Positions 17,320-24,629 of a DNA stretch of 28,159 nucleotides are shown one piece after another; position 1 is the stretch's first letter, and every line of letters begins with the position of its first letter. The notes beneath the pieces were generated by a model. The model was not told the origin of the DNA. It did not search any database and worked only from the letters and a program-made list of their open reading frames with translations. The stretch comes from JBOGEB01 sp050743125. GTDB taxonomy: Bacteria > Actinomycetota > Nitriliruptoria > Euzebyales > Egibacteraceae. Where the stretch lies: the NCBI GenBank assembly GCA_050743125.1, contig JBOGEB010000036.1, forward strand, positions 1 to 28,159, read 5' to 3'. The translations under genes and the position numbers were made by a program.

Positions 17320-17438
17320 TGCCGAGTTCCCTGTCGACGGCATCCCTGCCGGTCCCCGCCCCCGGCGAAGTTCCGCTCACCTTATCGACGAAAGAGGAGG
17401 AAATGCTGGCACACCTCGAGGACGTGGAGCGCAGATGA
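17319..17438 (+). CDS. 39-codon mini-ORF resembling the phosphodiesterase C-terminal tail
   Basis: The frame begins with an ATG overlapping the flippase TGA (TGATG) and ends with a TGA overlapping the ATG of PDE D (ATGA), so it fits exactly between two coupled genes. The product starts MPSSLSTASLPVPAPGEV, a flexible Pro/Ser-rich part. It ends LSTKEEEMLAHLEDVERR, closely similar to the phosphodiesterase tails such as YSAEEEEQLAAHLEELGYL but without the final GYL/GYV. An AGAGGAGG lies inside the ORF upstream of its second half. It may be a real small protein that provides the tail in trans, or the last remnant of a deleted phosphodiesterase gene. No experimental support can be given. Confidence 0.55.
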   Translation: MPSSLSTASLPVPAPGEVPLTLSTKEEEMLAHLEDVERR

Positions 17439-19114
17439 CCATTCCCAAGGTGCTCATCATCGGGTTCGACGCCGCCACTCCGCGGCTCGTGGAGCAATGG
17501 GTGGCCGAGGGCCGGCTGCCCACGATCGGCCGTTTCCTGTCCGAGGGCGCCTATGGCCCACTGCGGTCGGTTCCCAACCGGAACAGCGCGCCTGCTTGGT
17601 CCACGATGGTCACCGGACTTAACCCAGGGAAGCACGGGGTCTACTGGTTTACCGAGGACAAACCGGAAACGTACGACTACACGTTCGTCAACGGCTCATT
17701 CCGGCATGGCAAGGCATTCTGGCGGGTGCTGTCCGAGGAGGGGCAGCGGGTCGGGATCATGAACGTGCCGATCACCTTCCCGGCTGAGGCAGTGAACGGC
17801 GTGCTCGTCGCTGGTAGCGACAGCCCCAGCGCGGACGACCCGCGGTTCACCCACCCCCCTGAGCTGCGCCATGAGGTGGTGGATGCGGCCGGGGGCGAGT
17901 ACTACGTCCACCCTGGGCTGGCCCGCTACGTCGTCGCCGGCGAGGCCGACGAGGGCCTGGACCGTCTCCACCACGCGATCGACAAACGGGCCGCAGTGGC
18001 CACGCGGCTGATGGAGACCAGGCCTTGGGACGCCTTCATGGTGGTGTTCACCGAGTCAGACGTCGTGCAGCACTTCTTCTGGCGTCAGATGGAGAGTCCG
18101 GCGCCCGGCGATCCGCCCAGGCACCGGCACGCCATCCGCGACACCTATGAGCACCTCGATCAGGTGGCAGACAAGCTCATCGCGTCCGCCGGTCCCGACA
18201 CGCTGGTCGTGCTGGTCTCCGATCACGGGGCTCGCTACGACGACGGGCTGGCCAGGGCTGTCCCCAGCTGGCTGGAGCACCTCGGCCTGCTCGCCTACCG
18301 CACGCGGGATGGCTCGAGCCGGCTCCGCTCGGCCGCGCAGGGGTCAGCCACCTTCACCTTCCGTCAGCTGGACAAGCGGCTGTCGCCTGAGGCGAAGCAC
18401 AAGCTGGCCCGCCGCGTGCCGTGGCTGCGGAGCCGGGTGGAGGTGATGATGTCCTTTGCCAAGGTGGACTGGAGCCGCACCCAGGCCTACACCGACGGGA
18501 AGCGGCCGGAGATCTGGATCAACCTGCGCGGGCGTCAGGCCCAGGGGATCGTCGAGCCCAGGGACTATGAGGCCGTGCGCCAGCGCATCATCGATGCCAT
18601 GAGCGGGGCCGTGTGCCTCAAGTCCGGCCAGCCGCTCGTACGCAAGGTGTGGCGACGGGAGGAGGCGTACTCGGGCCCGTTCGTCGAGCGCTCGCCCGAC
18701 CTGGTCATCGAGTGGCGCGATGTCAGTAGTGGCCTGGAGATCCGCAATCCCGACGGGACCACCGTCAGGCTGCGCAAGCAGCACCTGCCCAATGACCCAT
18801 TCGACAAGGTGCTGAACGGCGGGCACAGCCAGCATGGCGTTGTGGGCCTGCTCGGGCCGGGCGTGCGGCCAGGGAGGATCGAGGGAGCCGAGATCGCCGA
18901 CATCGCCCCCACGGTGCTGTTCCTGCGAGACGCCCCGATCGCCGCTGACGTCGACGGGAAGGTCTTGACCCAGGCCTTGGACCCAGCGCTCGTGGGTTCG
19001 CGCCAGATGCGCCGTGGCGGGGAGGCCGTCAGGGTCGAGGAGACAATCGGGTACTCGGCCGAAGAGGAGGCCGAGATCCACGAGCGCCTGGCGGGTCTGG
19101 GTTATGTCGAGTGA
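17435..19114 (+). CDS. Alkaline-phosphatase-superfamily phosphodiesterase, paralogue D
   Basis: A 559-aa cytoplasmic phosphodiesterase. Active-site positions: D12 (IIGFDAATP), S51 (NSAPAW), the GLNPGKHGVYWF loop, D209 and H213 (ESDVVQHFFW), D263 and H264 (VSDHGAR), and the distal His in GGHSQHG. It shares SVPN-x-N-[TS]APAW and the GKHGVxWF loop with paralogue A, so A and D form one subgroup and B and C another. The tail is YSAEEEAEIHERLAGLGYVE. ATG 17435 was chosen because it overlaps the mini-ORF stop; the longer frame from 17312 reads through the mini-ORF in another phase. The last codons overlap the start of PDE E by 11 nt. Confidence 0.85.
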   Translation: MTIPKVLIIGFDAATPRLVEQWVAEGRLPTIGRFLSEGAYGPLRSVPNRNSAPAWSTMVTGLNPGKHGVYWFTEDKPETYDYTFVNGSFRHGKAFWRVLSEEGQRVGIMNVPITFPAEAVNGVLVAGSDSPSADDPRFTHPPELRHEVVDAAGGEYYVHPGLARYVVAGEADEGLDRLHHAIDKRAAVATRLMETRPWDAFMVVFTESDVVQHFFWRQMESPAPGDPPRHRHAIRDTYEHLDQVADKLIASAGPDTLVVLVSDHGARYDDGLARAVPSWLEHLGLLAYRTRDGSSRLRSAAQGSATFTFRQLDKRLSPEAKHKLARRVPWLRSRVEVMMSFAKVDWSRTQAYTDGKRPEIWINLRGRQAQGIVEPRDYEAVRQRIIDAMSGAVCLKSGQPLVRKVWRREEAYSGPFVERSPDLVIEWRDVSSGLEIRNPDGTTVRLRKQHLPNDPFDKVLNGGHSQHGVVGLLGPGVRPGRIEGAEIADIAPTVLFLRDAPIAADVDGKVLTQALDPALVGSRQMRRGGEAVRVEETIGYSAEEEAEIHERLAGLGYVE

Positions 19115-20648
19115 CGGTGGGCGACTGCCTGGCCGACCCGTTCTGCTGCTTGGACTCGACGGGCTGGGATTCCCGTTCCTGGACTCACCGCTCGTCTCTG
19201 AGTGTGCGCCCAACCTGCGGGCACTGCTCGCGCGGTCGGCGGTGGGCCCGCTGGCTTCGACCTTCCCGCCCTACACCGGACCGGCCTGGACCTCTATCAC
19301 CACTGGGGTGAATCCCGGCCGGCACGGCGTCTTCGGGTTCACCGACGCGGCTGGGCGACCGGTCTCCGATGTCACGGTGTCGGCCGCGCGGATCTGGGAC
19401 TACGTGGGTCAGGTGGGAGGACGCTCTGTCGTGCTCAACGTCCCCATCACGTACCCCCCGCGGCCGATCGAGGGGGTACTGGTCAGCGGGATGCCGACCC
19501 CGCCCAACGCCCCCTTCTGCTGGCCGCCCGAGCTCGCCTCGGACCTCGAGCAGCTCGACTACGTCATCGACGTCGCCGTACAGGAAGGGCCGCCCGAGAA
19601 GGCCAACACGCTCGACAGGCTCCGCCGTATGACCGAGGCGCGTGGGCAGGCCGCCGCCAGGCTGGCTCGCCGCGAGCCGTGGGATCTATTCGCGGTGGTC
19701 TTCGTCCTTCCTGATCGCCTCGGTCACCCCTGGTGGAAGCACCTGGTACCTGGGCATCACCTGTACGAGACGCGCCGTGCAGCGCGGCTGCGTCGCGCTG
19801 CGGCGGAGGCGCTGAGAGCCCTCGACCGCGCGATCGCAGACCTGCTCTCGACGATGCCCCCAGCCACGGCCGTTGTCCTCTGCTCCGACCACGGCTTCGG
19901 TCCCCTACGGGCCGATCTGTTTTTCGACGTGGCGCTGGTCCGGGCCGGCATTCACGAAGGAGTGAGGCACGGACCGGCGCGGCAAGCGCTGACTGCGCTC
20001 GGGCGATCGCCGCTGGCCACCCTTGCTCCGCAATGGCTGTACCAGTGGGCGCGGAGCGTGGCGTCGCACTCGGGCTCGGACTCCTCTGGCCTCCGGAGGG
20101 CCTGGACCGCGCCACCGTACGAGTCGGGGGTCCGGCTCGCCGAACATGACGACCATGAGCTCCGCGCCGTCTTGACCGATCTGCTCGTGGGGTTACGAGG
20201 TCCTGATGGAGCACAGTTACTGCGGGCTGTGACCCCGCGTGAGGAGCTGTACTCAGGCCCCTACATCGCCGAGGCGCCGGACCTCCTGTGCGAAATGGCC
20301 GACGAGTCGATCGACCTGCACGACGGGTTCCACGCCACCCAACCATGGGTTTCGCGCGACTCACTGGCCTGGGGAACACACACCGCCGAAGGCGTCATCG
20401 CCATCAGCGGCGTTGAAGCCGGCACACAGCTGCACGGACAGGCGCCAGACGTCGCCGCCACCGTCCTCCACCTTCTCGGCATCAACGTCGCGGACCTCGA
20501 CGGGCGGTCGCTCGTTGACACGAACTCGACCGCGCGGCGGGTGGCGGCTTCCCGGTCTCTACCGGACCGGGAAGCCGGTGACGTGTACTCGCAGGAAGAA
20601 GAGGCCGCGGTGATGGAGCACCTTCGGAGCTTGGGCTATGTCGACTGA
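19104..20648 (+). CDS. Alkaline-phosphatase-superfamily phosphodiesterase, paralogue E
   Basis: A 514-aa cytoplasmic phosphodiesterase. Active-site positions: D19 (LLGLDGLGF), T58 (YTGPAW), the GVNPGRHGVFGF loop, D204 and H208 (LPDRLGHPWW), D262 and H263 (CSDHGFG), and the distal His in WGTHTAEG. It diverges from A-D in the middle region and has a shorter insert after the SDH motif. The tail YSQEEEAAVMEHLRSLGYVD is kept. The start is the ATG in gttATGtcgagtga, lying within the last codons of PDE D. Its own last codons carry the same arrangement for the next gene. It probably binds a different substrate from the A/D and B/C groups. Confidence 0.85.
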   Translation: MSSDGGRLPGRPVLLLGLDGLGFPFLDSPLVSECAPNLRALLARSAVGPLASTFPPYTGPAWTSITTGVNPGRHGVFGFTDAAGRPVSDVTVSAARIWDYVGQVGGRSVVLNVPITYPPRPIEGVLVSGMPTPPNAPFCWPPELASDLEQLDYVIDVAVQEGPPEKANTLDRLRRMTEARGQAAARLARREPWDLFAVVFVLPDRLGHPWWKHLVPGHHLYETRRAARLRRAAAEALRALDRAIADLLSTMPPATAVVLCSDHGFGPLRADLFFDVALVRAGIHEGVRHGPARQALTALGRSPLATLAPQWLYQWARSVASHSGSDSSGLRRAWTAPPYESGVRLAEHDDHELRAVLTDLLVGLRGPDGAQLLRAVTPREELYSGPYIAEAPDLLCEMADESIDLHDGFHATQPWVSRDSLAWGTHTAEGVIAISGVEAGTQLHGQAPDVAATVLHLLGINVADLDGRSLVDTNSTARRVAASRSLPDREAGDVYSQEEEAAVMEHLRSLGYVD

Positions 20649-22020
20649 CATCCTCGCCCGCATCCGAGAACCGAGGCTCAGGGCGGCCCTGCCGGTCGTG
20701 GCCGCCGTGGCCGCCGCCACCGTTTCCGCTGCCCTGGCCACGGCCCTGCGTCTGGAAATCGCCGCCGCAGGGTTCCTCGGAGCCGTGGTCATCGGGCTGG
20801 TGCGGATGAACCCACTTGGGACGGTGCTGGCCCTCGGGGCCACCCGAGCGACACTCGAGGTGTTCGGGGATAAGGCGATCGCGAGACCACTCGGGATCGG
20901 CCTGAGCCCTCCGGACGTGATCAGCATCGCGTTCCTTTGCGGGGCGGGGTGGTGGCTCCTCGGGCAAGCACGATCCGGGAACCGCTTTTGGCAGTCCGCC
21001 ACGGTCGGCCCAGCGCTGTTCCTCTTCGCCATCGCCGCCGCCAGTCTCTCCTATTCCCCCTCCGCCGCCCAAGGAGCCCGCGATCTGCTCAAGTGGAGCT
21101 CTGGCGTCTGCGCCTACCTGGTCCTTCTGGCCGCGCCGGTTCAGCAGCGCCGGCTTCGCCTGCTCCTCTCTGTGGTGATAGGCGGTGCTGTTGTGCCAAT
21201 CGCCTTCGGCTTCTGGCAGCTGGCCAACTCGATCGGAGAGGCAAACCAGTTTCACGGAGGACTGCGGATCTATTCCACCTTTCATCATCCCAACACCTAC
21301 GGCTTCTATCTCGTCACCGTGCTCGTGGCGATCTGGGGGATGCGGTCCTGGGTCTCCGGCAGGAAGCGCAGGCTGCTGGACGCGGTGGGGCTTGCGGCTT
21401 TCATCTCCATGCTGCTCACGCTCAGCCGCACCGCATGGGGAGCGCTCGCGCTCGTGGTCCTCGTGGTCGGATGGCGAAACCGGGGGATCCTCGCCGCCGC
21501 CGCGGCGGCCGGTGCCGCGTTCATGGTTGTCGTACCCCGAATCGCGTTCCGAGTCCTCGATCTCTTCCAGCCCCGGACCGGCTCAGGAGCCGGCAACTCC
21601 CTCTTGAGCCGGCTCACCAATTGGACAAACCAGCTCGCCGCCTTCGGACAACAGCCCCTCCTGGGGCACGGCTGGGGATACACCCTGGCTTCCGGCCAGG
21701 CCGCACACAACGACTACCTGCGCATGATGGTCGAAACCGGGGTAGTCGGCGGCGCCGCCATCGCCGCGCTGATGTGGTCGTTGATCCGCCACAGTTGGGA
21801 GGCCGCCCGGGGCCGTGATGACCTACCCCGCGCCTTCTTCGGGCTTACGCTCGCCTACGCGCTTCAGAGCCTGGCCAGCAACAACCTGGGGAAGGGCGTC
21901 TACCAGTTTTATTTCTGGCTCCTGGCTGGCATCTCGTACGTCTGGTCGGAGACGGTGCCCTATCGTCAAGCCCGATCGCGCCGCCCAGCCCTCGCCGCAG
22001 CCGCTGGCAACCCGCCATGA
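20638..22020 (+). CDS. O-antigen polymerase/ligase-like membrane protein (Wzy/WaaL type)
   Basis: A 460-aa polytopic protein with about 10-12 hydrophobic helices. The large periplasm-facing loop contains NTYGFYLVTV and, near residue 357, HNDYLRMMVETGVVGGAAIA, the signature of the Wzy_C/O-antigen ligase family, in which loop residues act on the undecaprenyl-linked glycan. It would polymerise repeat units on the outer face after flipping, or ligate the polymer to an acceptor. A polymerase is likelier here because flippase and Wzz partners are present. The start ATG overlaps the end of PDE E by 11 nt; the stop overlaps the next start (ATGA). Confidence 0.8.
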   Translation: MSTDILARIREPRLRAALPVVAAVAAATVSAALATALRLEIAAAGFLGAVVIGLVRMNPLGTVLALGATRATLEVFGDKAIARPLGIGLSPPDVISIAFLCGAGWWLLGQARSGNRFWQSATVGPALFLFAIAAASLSYSPSAAQGARDLLKWSSGVCAYLVLLAAPVQQRRLRLLLSVVIGGAVVPIAFGFWQLANSIGEANQFHGGLRIYSTFHHPNTYGFYLVTVLVAIWGMRSWVSGRKRRLLDAVGLAAFISMLLTLSRTAWGALALVVLVVGWRNRGILAAAAAAGAAFMVVVPRIAFRVLDLFQPRTGSGAGNSLLSRLTNWTNQLAAFGQQPLLGHGWGYTLASGQAAHNDYLRMMVETGVVGGAAIAALMWSLIRHSWEAARGRDDLPRAFFGLTLAYALQSLASNNLGKGVYQFYFWLLAGISYVWSETVPYRQARSRRPALAAAAGNPP

Positions 22021-23135
22021 ACCGCCGCGTGCTGCTCTTGGTATCCCCACTAGACGGGACCGGGCCGGGGCGGGTCATGGCCACCCTCGCTCAGGAGCTC
22101 CCCTCACTCGGCATCACACCCCTGCTGGTGACGACGCACGGGCCTCACCACTCCAGCCTCACCGAGGCAGTGAGGACGGCCGGGGTCGCCGTGGAGCATC
22201 TCGACATGCAGCGGATGTGGGACCCCACCGGACCGGCTCGGTTGGCTGGCCTCGTGCGGAGGTGGCAACCCCAGGTGGTGCACACCCGAACCACCCGGGC
22301 CGACCTCGTCGGCCGGGTGGCCACCGCCATGGGTGTCGCCGTGGTCAACAACCCGGTCAACCTGTACCCGGATGACTGCTTGACGCAGCACGGCCCGGTC
22401 GTCGGCCGGGCCGTCATGGCCCTGGCGCGAGCCGGCCACCGCGCAACCCGCCTCTTCGTGGCCAACGCCCAGGCGGTGGCGGCGAACGTCCAGACGGCGT
22501 TCCGAGTACCGCCGGAGCGCATCCAGGTGATCTACGACGGCATCCGCCTGGAACGCTGGGCCGGGGCACCTCCGGCCGACCTGGGCGGTGTCGCTCCGAC
22601 GGACCTCGTGTGCCTCACTGTCGCCCGCCTCCACCCGCAGAAGGGCTTGGAGGACCTCGTGGACGCGGCGGCCGAGGTGGTGGGCCGACGGTCTGACGTC
22701 CGGTTCGTCGTGGCCGGCGACGGTCCGGCGCGTCACGACCTCAACCAGCGGATTCGTGCAGCGGGCCTCCAAGATCAGGTCCTGCTGCTCGGCAACCGCG
22801 ACGATGTCCCCGCCCTTGCGGCCCGGGCCTGTCTGTTTGTTCTCCCGTCGCGCTTCGAGGGCCTGCCCTCCGCCATCATCGAGGCCATGGGGGCGGGACT
22901 CTCGGTGGTCGCCACGGCCGTGGGAGGCGTTCCCGAGCTCGTCGACCATGGGGTGACCGGGTGGCTGGTGCCAGCCGCCTCCCCCCCCGCGCTAGCCAAG
23001 GCGATCCTGGAGGCCCTGGCCTGCGATCTGAAGGCGACAGCCGCCGCCGGCCGTCGGCGTGCCCTTGAGCACTTCTCGGCATCGGCCATGGCCCGAGCCT
23101 TCGCCCAAGTCTACGAGGAGGTAGCGAGTCGATGA
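22017..23135 (+). CDS. GT4-family glycosyltransferase
   Basis: A 372-aa GT-B fold retaining glycosyltransferase. The N-terminal Rossmann domain opens RRVLLLVSPLDGTGPGRVM, with the glycine-rich acceptor loop. The C-terminal donor domain has LTVARLHPQKGLEDLVDAA near residue 202, then the EX7E motif in RFEGLPSAIIEAMGAG and the family's VATAVGGVPELVDHG. It would add a sugar to the lipid-linked intermediate in the cytoplasm. With the GT2 enzyme and the initiating transferase it gives at most about three recognisable sugar-adding enzymes in the window, which suggests a short repeat unit. The start overlaps the polymerase stop (ATGA) and the stop overlaps the next start (ATGA). Confidence 0.9.
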   Translation: MNRRVLLLVSPLDGTGPGRVMATLAQELPSLGITPLLVTTHGPHHSSLTEAVRTAGVAVEHLDMQRMWDPTGPARLAGLVRRWQPQVVHTRTTRADLVGRVATAMGVAVVNNPVNLYPDDCLTQHGPVVGRAVMALARAGHRATRLFVANAQAVAANVQTAFRVPPERIQVIYDGIRLERWAGAPPADLGGVAPTDLVCLTVARLHPQKGLEDLVDAAAEVVGRRSDVRFVVAGDGPARHDLNQRIRAAGLQDQVLLLGNRDDVPALAARACLFVLPSRFEGLPSAIIEAMGAGLSVVATAVGGVPELVDHGVTGWLVPAASPPALAKAILEALACDLKATAAAGRRRALEHFSASAMARAFAQVYEEVASR

Positions 23136-24505
23136 TCAGACTGACAGCGGGCCTCACCGCGGTGGTGAGCTTGCTACTGGGGAATGCCGTTAGCCCCGTC
23201 CCGCAGGCGGCCCCGCCGCTCTACCGCCACGTCGTCGCCACGGAACTCCAGTCCGCTGCCTTTCGGGCCAGCCTATCCAAGACGTACAGCCTGGTCACCA
23301 TCCGGGGAGGCGTCGGCGGCACGCCCGCCCTGCGCAAGCTCATGGGGGACAGGGGAGCGCTGCGGGTATTCCTTTATCGGATGGGTACGGCTGTTTCCGA
23401 CGAAACAGCCTCAAGCTTCGAGCAGCAGCAACATCCGGACTGGCTGGCCCGCGACAAATCAGGGCAGCTGGTGCGTAGCAAGCCTGGAAACAGCGTCATC
23501 GACATCACGAATCCAGAGGTGCGGCGATGGCTGGTCTCCAGCATCGTCTCGGACGTGGAGGACCTGGGGTACGACGGCGTCTACCTGGACGTCCTCGGCT
23601 CCTTCTTCCACCCCGGCTTTTACAGCGGCCGGCCGGTGATCCGGGGGACGGAGCTGGAGGACGCCGCCTGGCGGGACGCCTCAGTGGCGCTCATCCGCGA
23701 GGTCAAAGCCGCCACCGGCAAGCCGGTGATCGCCAACGGCTTCGGGCTCGGCAGCGGCAGCGCTTACCTGGAGCATCAAGCCGACACCGACGAGCTGATC
23801 GCCGCTGCTGACGGGATCCAGATGGAGCAGTTCGTCAGGACCGGCAGCATGCCTCCGAGCGAGTTCAAAGACGTGTCCGCCTTGCGCGCAGACATCGATT
23901 ACCTGCGCAACGTCTCCGCTCGGGACAAGCTCGTCCTGGTCAACACCCGGGTGAAGGTAGAAAAGAATGGCTCCGATCTTGAGGGCGTCCGCGACTTCGC
24001 GCTGGCCTCCTATCTTCTGGGGAGGGAGGGCAACGCCCTCTTCTACTTCGGACCTCCGGCCTCCTTCCGCACAGACAAGTTGCCGAACGCCTCCGACGTT
24101 CCTGACTACGGCCCTCAGCTCGCCTCCATCCTCTCCAAGCTCGGCGAGCCCACGGGACCGCCACAGGAATCCGGCGAAGCCCTCGTTCGCAAGTTCACCG
24201 GCGGGGAGGTCGCAGTCAATCCGACGCAGGCGACGACCTCCGTAGAGATTGCCGGCGAACCCGTCTCGCTGGGTCCTAACCAGGCGAGGATCGCCGTCGG
24301 GGAGGAGTCTTTGGGCCCAGCCGCAGCTCCTGGACAGATCCGGCCGTCGCCTGCTCCCGACGTACCCACGAAGACGTCCCCGCCGTGGCTCCTTCTCGGA
24401 GGAGTGGCCCTGGGCTTTGGGTTGGCGCTCGTCGTCACACTGGCGGTTCCCCGGTTGCGATCGTTCTCAAGAGATCCCAGAGATCCCCCGGGGCCACAAG
24501 AATAG
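23132..24505 (+). CDS. Membrane-anchored glycoside-hydrolase-like protein
   Basis: A signal peptide (LTAGLTAVVSLLLGNAVSPV) leads to a TIM-barrel-like domain with blocks YDGVYLDVLGSFFHPGFYSG (D148, D153), WRDASVALIREVKAATGKPV, ANGFGLGSGSAYLE and IQMEQFVRTG. These resemble uncharacterised glycoside hydrolase families such as the putative GH15-like (PF14885) and GH114-like groups; exact assignment is uncertain. A beta-rich and Pro-rich linker (~350-415) precedes one C-terminal membrane helix (WLLLGGVALGFGLALVVTLAV) and a short basic tail, so the enzyme sits on the outer face of the membrane. It probably trims or releases the polymer. It is paralogous to the short protein at 7433-8278. The start overlaps the GT4 stop (ATGA) and a GGAGG lies upstream. 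Confidence 0.75.
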   Translation: MIRLTAGLTAVVSLLLGNAVSPVPQAAPPLYRHVVATELQSAAFRASLSKTYSLVTIRGGVGGTPALRKLMGDRGALRVFLYRMGTAVSDETASSFEQQQHPDWLARDKSGQLVRSKPGNSVIDITNPEVRRWLVSSIVSDVEDLGYDGVYLDVLGSFFHPGFYSGRPVIRGTELEDAAWRDASVALIREVKAATGKPVIANGFGLGSGSAYLEHQADTDELIAAADGIQMEQFVRTGSMPPSEFKDVSALRADIDYLRNVSARDKLVLVNTRVKVEKNGSDLEGVRDFALASYLLGREGNALFYFGPPASFRTDKLPNASDVPDYGPQLASILSKLGEPTGPPQESGEALVRKFTGGEVAVNPTQATTSVEIAGEPVSLGPNQARIAVGEESLGPAAAPGQIRPSPAPDVPTKTSPPWLLLGGVALGFGLALVVTLAVPRLRSFSRDPRDPPGPQE

Positions 24506-24549
24506 ACAGTTTATATGAAGTTCGAGCAATCTCGCGGGCCAGCCGACAT

Positions 24550-24558
24550 TGCTATGAT
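24550..24558 (+). promoter_or_regulatory. Candidate extended -10 promoter ahead of PDE F
   Basis: TGC-TATGAT matches an extended -10 (TGN followed by a near-consensus hexamer) in the only sizeable gap of the operon. No good -35 hexamer sits 16-18 nt upstream, as extended -10 promoters often lack one. It would give a leader of about 65 nt for PDE F and the sulfotransferase. Confidence 0.35.
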
Positions 24559-24629
24559 CACCGTATTCTTTGGCCCTGCGCAAGGACGTCTGGTTTGGTT
24601 AACGAGTCAAGAACGAAGGGAGCAAGGAA

